64,000 nucleotides of DNA. Source: JAAUUJ01 sp964392245 (GTDB lineage Bacteria > Cyanobacteriota > Cyanobacteriia > Thermostichales > Thermostichaceae). Below, one piece after another: positions 52,059-61,551 of this stretch; within the stretch, counting starts at the first letter, position 1, and each line of letters opens with the position of its first letter. The stretch is taken from assembly GCA_964392245.1 (NCBI GenBank), contig CAYMOX010000013.1, positions 1-64,000 on the forward strand, in the 5' to 3' direction. The notes below the pieces were generated by a model. The model worked only from the letters and a program-made list of their open reading frames with translations. It ran no database searches and was not told the origin of the DNA. The translations under genes were made by a program, and so were the position numbers.

Positions 52059-52991
52059 TCACAGTCTGAATGTATTCAACTCCGATGCCCAGGGAGGATT
52101 TGATCCAGCCTGTTGACAGGTGAGTCCAGCCACCTTGTTGGCAAAGGTGAGTGACTTTTCGATCAGCGATAATGACAGATCAGCCAGAGGTTTTCTCAGG
52201 AGATCCTGTTGATATAGAAAAGCAAGAAGGCCGGACATAAAAGCATCTCCAGCCCCGACCGTATCCACCACCTGAATTGATTCAGTTCCCACCCTGATCT
52301 CGTGTTCATCCATAAATGCAACCGCTCCCTGAGATCCGAGGGTGACCACCACCATGCCTGCCCCCAACTGTACCCAGCTTCTGGCTATCTCCTGAATCGA
52401 TCCTCCAGGGAAAAGCCACTGCAGATCTTCCTGACTGACTTTCACTAGATCCACCGATTGGATCCACTGGCGTAACTGGTGTCGATAGGCCTCTCGATCC
52501 GGAATAAAGGCTGGCCGGATGTTGGGATCAAGAGAAAGGAAGCACTGGTTGGCATACGCCTGCATCAATTCTTGATAAACTACCGCGCCCGGTCCGCGCA
52601 CCAGCGCAATGGATCCGCAATGGAGGGCGCATACTCTCTCATCGAGCGGAAGGATCTCGCCGTGTTTGAGATGTGAATCGGCTGTTTGATCTCCATAGAA
52701 GGCATACTCTGGAACTCCAGCTTCCCTCAAATTCACAAAGGCAAGAGCTGTGGGTTCATGGCCCTGCTGAACGTAGGTGAGATCCACCTGATTTTCCTGC
52801 AGATATTGGTAAAGCTGTCGCCCGAAGACATCCGTGGATAAGCGACCCAAAAAGCCTGTAGGAATACCCAGCCGCGCTAGACTAATGGCGACATTCAAAA
52901 GGGATCCACCGGGACGAGGCAGAAACCCCCATTCTGAACCCCATTGGCAGGGAGTAAAATCCATAATGGCTTCCCCCGCAGTCACAATCAC
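52059..52991 (-). CDS. PfkB family sugar kinase (fructokinase-like)
   Basis: 310 residues from a GTG that overlaps the transaldolase stop (GTGA). PfkB signatures are RPGGSLLNVAISLARLGIPT near the start and DTVGAGDAFMSGLLAFL with the catalytic Asp near the end. The order of motifs resembles fructokinases. It would phosphorylate a sugar that the aldolase-like partner then handles; the exact sugar is not known. Translationally coupled to the gene upstream. Confidence 0.87.
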   Translation of the reverse strand: MIVTAGEAIMDFTPCQWGSEWGFLPRPGGSLLNVAISLARLGIPTGFLGRLSTDVFGRQLYQYLQENQVDLTYVQQGHEPTALAFVNLREAGVPEYAFYGDQTADSHLKHGEILPLDERVCALHCGSIALVRGPGAVVYQELMQAYANQCFLSLDPNIRPAFIPDREAYRHQLRQWIQSVDLVKVSQEDLQWLFPGGSIQEIARSWVQLGAGMVVVTLGSQGAVAFMDEHEIRVGTESIQVVDTVGAGDAFMSGLLAFLYQQDLLRKPLADLSLSLIEKSLTFANKVAGLTCQQAGSNPPWASELNTFRL

Positions 52992-53659
52992 GCACCACCT
53001 CGGGCGGCAATGGCTTCAAATTCCTCAGCGGCACTCTGGGTCAGGGGATGGACAAAGAGATGCTCTGCCAGGGAAGGAGAGAGGGTAAAGCAAGAAACTC
53101 CGGCTGCTGCCAGTGTCAAGATGTCCTCCAGATGCCGCAGACTTGCCGCCAGGATCTGGGTGGAACTCTGGTGCTGATTCAGGATCCGTTGCATGATCTG
53201 AATTTCCTCGACGCCAGCGATGCCCTGATCTTGCATCCGACCCAGATACGGAGCCAGATAATTTGCGCCAATGACGTGGGCAGGGATCACCTGATGGGAG
53301 GCGTAGATGGCGGTGAGAGTCACCATTCGCCCCTGCTGGATCAGTCGCCGTGCGGTAATCAGGCCATCCATGGTGGCAGGCAGCTTGATCACCACCCGAG
53401 CCCGGAGCTGATCGGCTGCTTCTAACAGGGACTGGGCACAGGCGAGTAGCTCATCAGGGTCTTCTCCCCAAGCCTGCACCTGGATCTCCTGAGCCTCCAT
53501 CTGCTGCCAGGAGCACATCAATGACTTCAAGGTCGCCAAAGTATTGCTCAATCCAGCCCGATCCAGAAGCAGAGGATTGCTGGTCACACCGTAGAAGAAT
53601 CCGCTACTGATCCAGGTTTCTGCGGCCTTCAGATCGGCTGAATCCAAATAAAGCTGCAT
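52988..53659 (-). CDS. Transaldolase / fructose-6-phosphate aldolase-like protein
   Basis: ATG at 53659, with AAGGGTGGG upstream, gives MQLYLDSADLKAAETWISSG and 223 residues. The short FSA/TalC-type transaldolase fold is shown by YGVTSNPLLLDRAG and the Schiff-base Lys in RVVIKLPATMDGL. LTAIYASHQV and APYLGRMQDQG are also typical. It overlaps the sugar kinase by 4 nt, so the two probably work on the same sugar. Whether it acts as transaldolase or aldolase is not decided by sequence. Confidence 0.87.
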   Translation of the reverse strand: MQLYLDSADLKAAETWISSGFFYGVTSNPLLLDRAGLSNTLATLKSLMCSWQQMEAQEIQVQAWGEDPDELLACAQSLLEAADQLRARVVIKLPATMDGLITARRLIQQGRMVTLTAIYASHQVIPAHVIGANYLAPYLGRMQDQGIAGVEEIQIMQRILNQHQSSTQILAASLRHLEDILTLAAAGVSCFTLSPSLAEHLFVHPLTQSAAEEFEAIAARGGA

Positions 53660-53778
53660 GGCCCACCCTTCACACCTCGACATCCAGCTTGCAGTGTATT
53701 CCTGATGCTCGCTGTCAAGCATATACTTTATACCTGTTTGACCCGTTAATCTGGGTGCAAGATACCTTAACCCTGTTC

Positions 53779-54588
53779 ATGCTCTCTGCAAAAGTTGCTG
53801 GACTCTCGATTTTCCCGATCAAGTCCCTGGACGGTTTGCCGCGGTCTACAGTGACAGTTCTATCTAGCGGTGCTCTCCAGCATGATCGGGAATTTGCGCT
53901 TTTCGATAGCCATCACCGCTTCGTCAACGGCAAACGCCAGCCCAAGGTGCATCTGATCCGGTGCCAAATCGATCTGGATCGCCAATGGTTTGCACTCAAG
54001 ATCCAGGATTCCGATCAAACCTTCTCAGGACATTTGGAACAGGATCGGGAGGCTATGCACCAATGGCTGAGTGATTTTTTGGGTTTTCCGGTGACTCTAC
54101 AGCAGAATACCGACACCGGATTTCCAGATGATCTCAACGCCAATGGCCCCACCCTGATCAGTACCGCGACCCTGGAAACTTTAGCCTCCTGGTATCCCTC
54201 CCTGACGGTGGAGGATCTGCGGCAACGGCTGCGCACTAACATTGAGATTGATGGGGTACCGCCTTTCTGGGAGGATCAACTTTTCAGTCATTCGGGAACC
54301 TGTGTGCGTTTTCAACTTGGCGATGTGGTTCTGGAGGGGATCAATCCCTGTCAGCGCTGTGTAGTCCCTAGCCGTGATGTTCTGACAGCCATATCTACAC
54401 CCAACTTCCAAAAAATCTTTACTCAACAGCGTCAGCAAACCTTGCCCCATTGGACCGTGGCTGATCGCTTTAATCACTTTTATCGGGTGGCCGTGAATAC
54501 TACCATGCCCTCCACAGAGACAGGCAAGCAGATCCAAGTGGGAGATTCCCTCCAGATTTTGGGTGTGAGAGCAAGTGCTTTGAGTTAG
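53779..54588 (+). CDS. MOSC domain protein
   Basis: ATG at 53779, 269 residues. The N-terminal MOSC_N beta-barrel starts VAGLSIFPIKSLDGLPRSTV, then HDREFALFDSHHRFVNGKRQPK. The MOSC core has LRTNIEIDGVPPFWEDQLF and the conserved Cys region INPCQRCVVPSRDV. MOSC proteins handle sulfur carried as Cys persulfide or molybdopterin; mARC-like members reduce N-hydroxylated substrates with molybdenum cofactor. No electron-transfer domain is fused. Function not fixed. Confidence 0.87.
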   Translation: MLSAKVAGLSIFPIKSLDGLPRSTVTVLSSGALQHDREFALFDSHHRFVNGKRQPKVHLIRCQIDLDRQWFALKIQDSDQTFSGHLEQDREAMHQWLSDFLGFPVTLQQNTDTGFPDDLNANGPTLISTATLETLASWYPSLTVEDLRQRLRTNIEIDGVPPFWEDQLFSHSGTCVRFQLGDVVLEGINPCQRCVVPSRDVLTAISTPNFQKIFTQQRQQTLPHWTVADRFNHFYRVAVNTTMPSTETGKQIQVGDSLQILGVRASALS

Positions 54589-54754
54589 TGGCTGTACAGA
54601 CTCAGGAGTTTCCTCAAGATCAGAGATTGTGAACGGTTCTTGACAAGAACTTGAGCAACACGGTTTCGTTTCCACAATCCAAACGGTATGGTATGGGCGG
54701 AAGCTGCATGCTTCGACACCATTTAACGATTTTCAGTGTTGTGAGGAGATCTTC

Positions 54755-55264
54755 ATGAAAAGTTTATGGGGACGGATGTCCTGGATCGGATCCGCCGTTG
54801 CCGTTGCTCTTACCGCCGCCTGTTCCAGCCAGACCCCTGGTGTGATCAGTCTGGACAATTCTGAATCTATCAGCGCCCAGACAGGGATTGCCTGCAACAC
54901 CACCACCTGTACCTCCCTGCCTTTACCGGAGCCGGAGCCCTCTGTTGTTCCTCTGCCTCCGCCGATTGCTGTTATCCCCGCCAATGTCGAGGATATCGAA
55001 GTTGAGATTCTAGAATCCTTCCCTCCTCGGGTCCGGGTGGTGGCACGAGGATTCCTACCCAATCCCTGCTACCGTTTGGGAAACCCACGGATCCGGCAGG
55101 TACGCAACCGCATCTGGGTTTCTCTGCCCGCCATTACCCGCACCGATCTGATCTGCACGCAGGTGCTCGTGGAATTTGAAGAGACGATTCCCCTGGGCAC
55201 CTTTACGGAAAGGGGAATTTACAGTGTCAATGTGAATGGGGTTTCAGAGCGGTTCCGCCTCTAG
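54755..55264 (+). CDS. Exported lipoprotein of unknown function
   Basis: 169 residues. GTGAGGAG precedes the ATG, the same ribosome-site context as the two Asp-rich paralogues. The signal peptide ends VALTAAC, a lipobox. After a Pro/Glu-rich linker comes a compact beta domain: VEVEILESF-type start, PRVRVVARGFLPNPCYRLGN, LICTQVLVEFEETIPLG and IYSVNVNGVSERFRL, with two Cys likely paired. I recall this domain in various bacterial lipoproteins, role unknown. Its 3' end overlaps the convergent phosphopantetheinyl transferase by 21 nt. Confidence 0.72.
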   Translation: MKSLWGRMSWIGSAVAVALTAACSSQTPGVISLDNSESISAQTGIACNTTTCTSLPLPEPEPSVVPLPPPIAVIPANVEDIEVEILESFPPRVRVVARGFLPNPCYRLGNPRIRQVRNRIWVSLPAITRTDLICTQVLVEFEETIPLGTFTERGIYSVNVNGVSERFRL

Positions 55265-56059
55265 AAATGGGATCGGCCCCTGCGCCAGCAGTCGAACTGA
55301 CCAGTCCAGGGGCTGAGGCTCCTGCATCGGAATGGTCTGCCACACCGCAAGCTGCATGGGGGCCTCATCTCCTCTGTGCACAGCCAGTGCTGCACGGTAA
55401 CCCGGATCCAGGCCCAGGAGCAGAAATTGCCAGACCTCTGCCCGATCTGCGATGGCCGGACTGAACCGGATGCTGATCCGTTGCTGCCGTAACTGATAGC
55501 TAAAGTGTTGCAGAGAAAGGGCTAACCCCATACCTCTGGCCTTGATGTAGGCTTCCTTCAGCGTCCAGTAGTCAAAGAACCGATCCACCTGAGCAGCAAC
55601 CGGCAACTGCTTGAGATCAGCGAATTCCTCGGGGGCAAAGTAGCGCTCGGCAATCTCCAGCAGCGACCCCCCTCGCCGGGTTGCCTCCACATCCACACCG
55701 ATATCTCGAGATCGGGTGACCGCACAAGCCACCAGCCCATCGGTGTGGGAAAGGTTAAACCGCAAGGGAGGCAGGTCCTGCCCGCAGGTGGGATCCAGTT
55801 CCGGACGGCCATAGGCATTGGTCTGGAATCGCCAGGCTTCTGGAGCCAGCGGTGCGTACTGGGAAAGACAACAGCGGACCAGGGCGTGAGCCACCAGATA
55901 CTGATGCCGATGTTTGGCAAAGTGAAACTGCCCATGGCGATCTCGCTCCTGTGGATCCAAAATCTCAAGATAGGTCTGTAACAGCTGGGGATCCTGAACC
56001 TGATCCGGCCAGGTCAACCAGAGATGCACATGGTGGGATCCCAGATCTGGAGTTGACAT
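55244..56059 (-). CDS. Sfp/HetI-type 4'-phosphopantetheinyl transferase
   Basis: 271 residues. It transfers the phosphopantetheine arm of CoA to acyl or peptidyl carrier proteins. Key motifs are LRFNLSHTDGLVACAVTRS, the magnesium site DIGVDVEATRRG, and FFDYWTLKEAYIKARGMGL. This is the broad-specificity Sfp class, which in cyanobacteria often serves both fatty-acid and polyketide/peptide carriers. No megasynthase is in the window. Confidence 0.92.
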   Translation of the reverse strand: MSTPDLGSHHVHLWLTWPDQVQDPQLLQTYLEILDPQERDRHGQFHFAKHRHQYLVAHALVRCCLSQYAPLAPEAWRFQTNAYGRPELDPTCGQDLPPLRFNLSHTDGLVACAVTRSRDIGVDVEATRRGGSLLEIAERYFAPEEFADLKQLPVAAQVDRFFDYWTLKEAYIKARGMGLALSLQHFSYQLRQQRISIRFSPAIADRAEVWQFLLLGLDPGYRAALAVHRGDEAPMQLAVWQTIPMQEPQPLDWSVRLLAQGPIPFLEAEPL

Positions 56060-56150
56060 CCGCAGGTGGCAGGGAAAGAGATAAAAGACCTTTAGCTCAA
56101 CACTATAGAATTTATGGAGACTCAGGTTCTGCCGCTGGGAGATGTCATTG

Positions 56151-57194
56151 GTGAAATTGCACGCTCTTGCCCATGCCCTGCAATGCTCTTTTGAGGGGGA
56201 TCCAGACTTAGAGATTCAGGGGGTGGCGGCACTGGTGGAGGCAAAACCGGGGGATCTGAGCTTTGTCAGTGAGTCCAAATATCTGCCCCTGCTGGAGCAA
56301 ACCCACGCCAGTGCTGTGCTGGTGAACCCTGACTGTCCGGTGCCTGTCGGGCTGGCCTGTGTGCGCAGCTCCTATCCCCGCCTCAGTTTCGCTAAAGCGA
56401 TTGAACTGTTTTATCAGCCGTTTCAATTACCCGTGGGAATTCACCCGACTGCCGTGATCGCAGCAGATGCGCAACTGGGCACCGGAGTCGCGATTGCAGC
56501 TCATGTGGTGGTGGAATCGGGTGTGATCATTGGTGACTATACCCAGATCCATGCCAACGTCACCCTCTACCCCCAGGTGCAGATCGGGCGTTACTGCCAG
56601 CTGTTCGCCAACTGTGTGATACACGAACGCAGCCTGATCGGAGATCACTGCCTGATTCACAGTGGGGCGGTGATTGGGGATGACGGCTTTGGGCATGTGC
56701 CGCTTGCGGATGGTAGCTGGTATCGCATGTTGCAGTCGGGCCGGGTGGTGCTGGAGGAGGGTGTGGATGTGGGGGCCAATACCGCCATTGATCGCCCTGC
56801 CGTGGGAGAAACTCGCATTGGCCATGGCACAAAAATCGATAACCTGGTGCAGGTGGGGCATGGGGTAAAGATCGGTCCTGATTCTGTGCTGACCTCACAG
56901 GTGGGTATTTCAGGGGGAACAACCCTGGGCCGCCATGTGATTTTGGGGGGGCAGGTCGGGGTGGCCGGACATTTAAATCTGGGGGATAACGTCACTGCGG
57001 TAGGACAGAGCGGCATTACCAACCATGTGGCTGCCGGAGAGGTTGTGGCGGGCTATCCTCACCAACCCCACCCAGAGTGGAAACGATCGGCGGTCGCTCT
57101 GCGCCAGTTACCGGAGCTGATCCGTACGGTCCGGTATTTAGAGAAACGGCTGCAGGTGTTAGAAGCGGCGGCCCGGTTGACAGAGGATGAGTAA
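56151..57194 (+). CDS. lpxD: UDP-3-O-acylglucosamine N-acyltransferase
   Basis: Adds the second acyl chain in lipid A synthesis. GTG at 56151 (VKLHALAHAL) has GGGAG nine bases upstream; an ATG at 56142 is an alternative with no such spacing. 347 residues: an N-terminal uridine-binding domain (GVAALVEAKPGDLSFVSESKY), then a hexapeptide left-handed beta-helix with catalytic His in VQVGHGVKIGPDS, GDDGFGHVP, and a C-terminal helix. It is followed five nt later by tsaB. Confidence 0.94.
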   Translation: MKLHALAHALQCSFEGDPDLEIQGVAALVEAKPGDLSFVSESKYLPLLEQTHASAVLVNPDCPVPVGLACVRSSYPRLSFAKAIELFYQPFQLPVGIHPTAVIAADAQLGTGVAIAAHVVVESGVIIGDYTQIHANVTLYPQVQIGRYCQLFANCVIHERSLIGDHCLIHSGAVIGDDGFGHVPLADGSWYRMLQSGRVVLEEGVDVGANTAIDRPAVGETRIGHGTKIDNLVQVGHGVKIGPDSVLTSQVGISGGTTLGRHVILGGQVGVAGHLNLGDNVTAVGQSGITNHVAAGEVVAGYPHQPHPEWKRSAVALRQLPELIRTVRYLEKRLQVLEAAARLTEDE

Positions 57195-57198
57195 ACCC

Positions 57199-57885
57199 AT
57201 GGAGGGATGGCTCCTGGGGATCCACACCACCACACCCACCCTGGGCCTGGCTTTGCAACCTGTGTCTGGATTGGAGATGAAACGATCTCAGACCTGGCCG
57301 TTGGGTCGGCAGATGGCGCAGCAGTTGCACCCCTTATTAGAAAGTTTTCTGCCCCCGCAGCAGTGGTCTGATCTGGTGGGGATCGGGGTGGCTGTCGGAC
57401 CGGGGAGCTTTACAGGATCTCGTCTAGGGGTAACCGTCGCCCGCACCCTGGGGCAGGGGTTGCGTCTTCCCGTTTATGGGGTTTCCAGTCTCGCGGCTCT
57501 GGCCTATGCCCGGCTTGAGATCGATCCGGTTGCTCTGGTAGCAGTGCAGCTGGATGCCCAACGGGGGGACTGGTATGGAGCTGTTTACCACTATGAGCCG
57601 GGTCCTGATCAGTTCAGCATTGTTGTACCGGAGCAGCTCTGGTCTACCCCCGCCTGGCAAGCACAACTTCACCTGCTACACCAGCAAACCTCCTCGCTAG
57701 AGATTGTGGACGGCTCTGCCATTACAGATCCACCGGTGCAGGCTGTGGCCGCCCTGGCTTACAAGGCTTACACCAGCGGACAGATCTCCCTCTGGTCTAC
57801 TATCCTGCCCCAGTACCTGCGCCAACCCCCGATTGATAGAGGCGTTCTCAATGCCTCTTCCCCACCCAAGTCCTCGTCAGACTGA
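57199..57885 (+). CDS. tsaB: tRNA threonylcarbamoyladenosine protein TsaB
   Basis: ATG at 57199 (MEGWLLGIHTTTPTLGLAL), with AGAGGATGAG upstream, gives 228 residues; an ATG at 57187 would overlap lpxD by 8 nt. ASKHA-fold motifs are VGVAVGPGSFTGSRLGVTVA and QLDAQRGDWYGAVY. TsaB partners with TsaD and TsaE in t6A synthesis. The C-terminal part is short and diverged, as usual for TsaB. Likely co-transcribed with lpxD. Confidence 0.9.
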   Translation: MEGWLLGIHTTTPTLGLALQPVSGLEMKRSQTWPLGRQMAQQLHPLLESFLPPQQWSDLVGIGVAVGPGSFTGSRLGVTVARTLGQGLRLPVYGVSSLAALAYARLEIDPVALVAVQLDAQRGDWYGAVYHYEPGPDQFSIVVPEQLWSTPAWQAQLHLLHQQTSSLEIVDGSAITDPPVQAVAALAYKAYTSGQISLWSTILPQYLRQPPIDRGVLNASSPPKSSSD

Positions 57886-57966
57886 AGAGAAAGCAGGCAA
57901 GTTCCGAAACCGATCAGCCTGCAGGGTACAATCATGTCGAATAAGCACCAGTCATGCGACCTCACT

Positions 57967-58524
57967 ATGATTTCTAGTAACGATTTACGTCCAGGGGTTT
58001 CCATCGAGCTTGATGGCTATGCCTGGAAAGTGGTGGAATTCCTGCACGTTAAACCTGGTAAGGGAGCTGCCTTTGTCCGCACAAAACTTAAAAATATGCA
58101 GACTGGCGGTGTTCAAGAACGTACCTTTCGAGCGGGAGAGACGCTGCCTTCCGCCAATATCGAAAAAATGGATATGCAGTACCTCTACCAGGAAGGGGAC
58201 AACTATGTGTTTATGGACATGGAAAGTTATGAACAAACACCCCTGACCCAGGATCAAATCGGCACTCAGATTAAATATCTGAAGGAAGGGATGGAGGTCA
58301 GCATCCTACGATGGAATGAGCAGGTCATTGACGTTGAGCTCCCCAACACGGTGGTGCTGGAGATCGTGGAAACCGATCCAGGCGTGAAGGGTGATACGGC
58401 CACAGGGGGTTCAAAACCCGCCAAGTTAGAAACAGGAGCCGAGATCCAGGTGCCCCTTTTCATTAAGCAGGGCGAAAAAATTCGAGTTGATACCCGCACC
58501 GATTCCTACCTGGGGCGCGAGTAG
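57967..58524 (+). CDS. efp: Elongation factor P
   Basis: ATG at 57967 gives MISSNDLRPGVSIELDGYAW, 185 residues. It has KPGKGAAFVRTKLKNMQTG, with the loop Lys/Arg that enters the peptidyl-transferase centre, and TDSYLGRE at the end. It relieves ribosome stalling at Pro runs. That is relevant here because this genome encodes several Pro-rich exported proteins. The accB gene follows 169 nt later, the usual cyanobacterial efp-accB order. Confidence 0.96.
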   Translation: MISSNDLRPGVSIELDGYAWKVVEFLHVKPGKGAAFVRTKLKNMQTGGVQERTFRAGETLPSANIEKMDMQYLYQEGDNYVFMDMESYEQTPLTQDQIGTQIKYLKEGMEVSILRWNEQVIDVELPNTVVLEIVETDPGVKGDTATGGSKPAKLETGAEIQVPLFIKQGEKIRVDTRTDSYLGRE

Positions 58525-58693
58525 GACTGTGGATGGGAATCTAAATCACAGACCTCAACTTGGCTCCTGGGTCGAGATGTTCGTGGCCACGTTCTGTGAG
58601 AAACTACCACTGGGCATCGATCTGGAGGAGAGGGATGAGAGATCTCTCTGGGTTGCCAGGATGTTGCAGTATTAGGAAAGGGCTGGGTACCAC

Positions 58694-59191
58694 TTGGATT
58701 CCGTAAATTGGGAAGAAATTCGCCATCTCCTGACGACGCTTGATCAAACCAGCGTTGTGGAGCTGATTCTTGAAGATGACTCCTTTCGCTTGACGATTCG
58801 CAAAGCTAATGGATCCGTGGGGGTCTCACTTTCCAATCCTTCTGCGGTTGTGGAAGCCAGTTCCCCTGCTCCTCAACAACTGCTGAATGACTTCGGAGCT
58901 CCGGCTACAGCCCCCAAATCAAAGGGGCCTCCCAACGCCGCGTCCCATCTGGTTGATATTACTTCCCCCATGGTGGGAACTTTCTATAGCGCCCCGGCTC
59001 CCGGTGAAGACAGCTTTGTCAATCTAGGCGATCGAGTGCAACGGGGCCAGACCCTCTGCATTATTGAAGCCATGAAGCTGATGAATGAGCTGGAGGCGGA
59101 AACCGCTGGGCGACTGGCGGAGATCCTGGTGGAGAATGGTCAGCCAGTAGAATTTGGTCAGGTGTTGATGCGCATCGATCCCGAAGGCTAG
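58694..59191 (+). CDS. accB: Acetyl-CoA carboxylase biotin carboxyl carrier protein
   Basis: A TTG start at 58694 (LDSVNWEEIRHLLTTLDQ) is the only one that gives the full N-terminus; GGAAAGGG lies upstream. 165 residues: a helical N-terminus, a Pro/Ala linker and a biotinyl domain with EAMKLMNELEAE, where Lys is biotinylated, plus the BCCP thumb DITSPMVGTFYSAPAPGEDS. It carries CO2 for malonyl-CoA synthesis. Confidence 0.94.
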   Translation: MDSVNWEEIRHLLTTLDQTSVVELILEDDSFRLTIRKANGSVGVSLSNPSAVVEASSPAPQQLLNDFGAPATAPKSKGPPNAASHLVDITSPMVGTFYSAPAPGEDSFVNLGDRVQRGQTLCIIEAMKLMNELEAETAGRLAEILVENGQPVEFGQVLMRIDPEG

Positions 59192-59259
59192 GTTGCAGGA
59201 CAGAAGAGATAGGATCGGGAATAATAGCAGCTGGAATGATCCTGATCAGGGTGGATGCC

Positions 59260-59544
59260 ATGCTCCGGTTTTCTCTCAGGTTGACCTTACTCTGTGCTTG
59301 TGTGGGCGAGGGGCTTTGCTTTTCAGCATGGGCGCAGTCTGGTTCACAATCTGTGATTGAGTTTCGGCGCGACGGATCCGAACAGGACTCTGGCGGGAAT
59401 GCTAAGGTGTCCCCTGAAGCTCTGGCCAGGTGGCACATCGAGAAAAATGTTTGTCCTGGCTTCTGGACCGTGGAAGAATTTGCCACCCTCTTCCCCCGCA
59501 TTGATCTGGCTCTGGTGCAGGAGGTTTGTGAAGAGAAGCGTTAA
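59260..59544 (+). CDS. Small exported hypothetical protein
   Basis: The likely start is ATG 59260 (94 residues); an in-frame ATG at 59236 is possible. The signal peptide (LRLTLLCACVGEGLCFSAWAQ) has an AWA-Q cleavage site. The mature part is short with two Cys (NVCPGFWTVEEF, VQEVCEEKR) that may pair. No family recognised. Confidence 0.55.
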   Translation: MLRFSLRLTLLCACVGEGLCFSAWAQSGSQSVIEFRRDGSEQDSGGNAKVSPEALARWHIEKNVCPGFWTVEEFATLFPRIDLALVQEVCEEKR

Positions 59545-59711
59545 TCCCCATGCCGCTGCGGTTTTTAACCGACTTTCTGGAACCCTGACCCACGCGTCAG
59601 TGAACCAGCTAGAGTAAGGGAGGCTTTTGCAGCCATCCTTCTCCCCATCAGAGGTAGGGCTATCAACCTCTGGTCGGAGATGGTGTCCTCGGGTCAGCTT
59701 TGGGCAATGAC

Positions 59712-60440
59712 ATGGGCAAAGTCATACTCTCCAGGTCAGTCACAGGGATTTCGCTTTTCCGTCTCAGCCTGCTTTGTCTTCTCTGGACTTCTGTCCTGGA
59801 TGGGTTCCATCCTGTTCAAGCTGATCCTGCGGCTGAATTAAAAACCTCTTCCACCACTGCGATTGATTTGGGGCAGTATCAGGACCTGGTGCATGACAGT
59901 CCGGTGCTGCGTCGCTGGCTGGAAAAGCCCCCGGATCTGTTGCAGGAAATCCGCAATACCCCTGTTGTCCCCACCCGCCTGCAGGTCTCTCTGCAAAGCA
60001 CCACCTGGAGTCTGGGGGTTGAGGATGTGGGTTTGGGGGATCGCTTTACCCTGAGCGGAGAGTATCAGCAGTCGCGAGAACGTTCCGCCGATCAAGATTA
60101 CGGCTCCCTGCTGCGGTATTACATTGCACCCCGCGGCTCACGGATGAATCTGGCTCCCCAGGTGGGCTACCGTGCCATTCAGGAATCTGACCGTTCCCTG
60201 AGTGGTCCCCAATTTGGGGCTTTTGTCATCCTGGCCCTAGCACCGCAGGCCGCCGATCTCACCCTCAGCTATAGCTGGCTGGCACCCCGGGAAGCTGAAG
60301 AGAGTACAGCCACCCTGGCCACGATCACAGCCGCTTATGCCCTCAGTCCTTCCACCCGTGTTGCTGCTCGCTACCAGCGGCGAAACAGTACGATCAGCCA
60401 GGATGGAACCTTCGGCCTGGTTCTGGAATGGATCCCTTAG
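59712..60440 (+). CDS. Exported beta-rich (barrel-like) hypothetical protein
   Basis: 242 residues from ATG 59712; a TTG at 59700 is an alternative start. A signal segment (LFRLSLLCLLWTSVLDGFHPVQA) is followed by a helical stretch with DSPVLRRWLEKPPDLLQEI, then beta strands of alternating pattern (FTLSGEYQQSRER, SLLRYYIAPRG, TRVAARYQRRNS) ending LVLEWIP. This suggests a small outer-membrane barrel. No named family is recognised. Confidence 0.6.
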   Translation: MGKVILSRSVTGISLFRLSLLCLLWTSVLDGFHPVQADPAAELKTSSTTAIDLGQYQDLVHDSPVLRRWLEKPPDLLQEIRNTPVVPTRLQVSLQSTTWSLGVEDVGLGDRFTLSGEYQQSRERSADQDYGSLLRYYIAPRGSRMNLAPQVGYRAIQESDRSLSGPQFGAFVILALAPQAADLTLSYSWLAPREAEESTATLATITAAYALSPSTRVAARYQRRNSTISQDGTFGLVLEWIP

Positions 60441-60534
60441 GGTATCTGAAGGAACCAACCTCAGTCCAAAGGTAACCCACTCCAGGATTAAGGTAGTAAA
60501 AGCACTGTCGCGGGATCAGCGTCCCTGGAGATCT

Positions 60535-61359
60535 ATGCCTGAAATTGTCTTGATTACCGGAGCCTCTGAAGGGATTGGACGGGCGACCGCCCATGCCTTT
60601 GCCAGTCGGGGAGCCCAGCTGATTCTGGCTGCTCGCACAGCATCGACCCTGAGGCAAACCGCCATCGACCTGGAACAGGAACTGGATGCCGAGATCCTGG
60701 TGGTGCCCACCGATGTCACCCAGCCGGATCAGGTCAAGATCCTGGTGGATAAAGCTCTGGAGCGTTTCCAGCACATCGATATTCTGGTCAACAATGCGGG
60801 CATGTGCATGAGCGGTCCCTTCACCGCCACCACCCTGGAGCACTGGCAACAGATCATGGCTGTCAATTTCTGGGGCTACCTCCATATGATCCAGGCGGTG
60901 CTGCCCTCCATGCTAGAGCGTCATCGGGGTCAGATCATCAATGTGGGATCGGTTGGGGGCAAGATGCCCCTACCCCTGATGACCGCCTACTCGGCCAGCA
61001 AGTTTGCGGTAACGGGACTCACTGAAGCCCTGCGTTTGGAGCTACAGCCGCAAGGGATCGAGGTGATTGGTGTCCACCCCGGGGTGGTGAACAGCGATTT
61101 TTTAAAACGGGCTGTTTTTGTGGAGGAAACTAGCGGCACGGCAGCTGCGGATCCAGTGATCTCTTCCGGTCGTCAGCGGATGCAAGCTGCCCTGGAGGGA
61201 ATCTTTGTGAACCAGCCGGAAGATGTGGCCGCAGCCATTGTGGATGCAGTGGTGCACCATAAGACCGATGTGGTGGTGGGAACTGCTCAACTGGCCATTG
61301 GGGCCTACAAACTCTTCCCTGATCTTCTGGCCACTTTTCTGCAGACATCGGCACGCTAG
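60535..61359 (+). CDS. Short-chain dehydrogenase/reductase
   Basis: ATG at 60535 gives MPEIVLITGASEGIGRATAH, 274 residues. Classical SDR motifs: TGASEGIG for NAD(P), NNAGMCMSG, catalytic Ser near INVGSVGG and YSASK with Tyr/Lys. The C-terminal ~70 residues (FVNQPEDVAAAIVDAVVHHK) suit the family that acts on lipid-like substrates. Substrate unknown. Confidence 0.88.
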   Translation: MPEIVLITGASEGIGRATAHAFASRGAQLILAARTASTLRQTAIDLEQELDAEILVVPTDVTQPDQVKILVDKALERFQHIDILVNNAGMCMSGPFTATTLEHWQQIMAVNFWGYLHMIQAVLPSMLERHRGQIINVGSVGGKMPLPLMTAYSASKFAVTGLTEALRLELQPQGIEVIGVHPGVVNSDFLKRAVFVEETSGTAAADPVISSGRQRMQAALEGIFVNQPEDVAAAIVDAVVHHKTDVVVGTAQLAIGAYKLFPDLLATFLQTSAR

Positions 61360-61551
61360 GTGCCTCTTGACCCTGATACCCTACTGTTGTTGACCCAGTA
61401 ATGATTTTTGCTCTCCCCTGATCAGGCGTGGGTTACCTGGGCAGAGAAGCAGTATATTTGAGATATGATTTTCATCTAGTGTTCTCCCTCTGATTGGTAG
61501 CCGGATGAATGCCCAGCTCTCTTCCGGAGAGATGTGTTCTAGCCAGTGACT

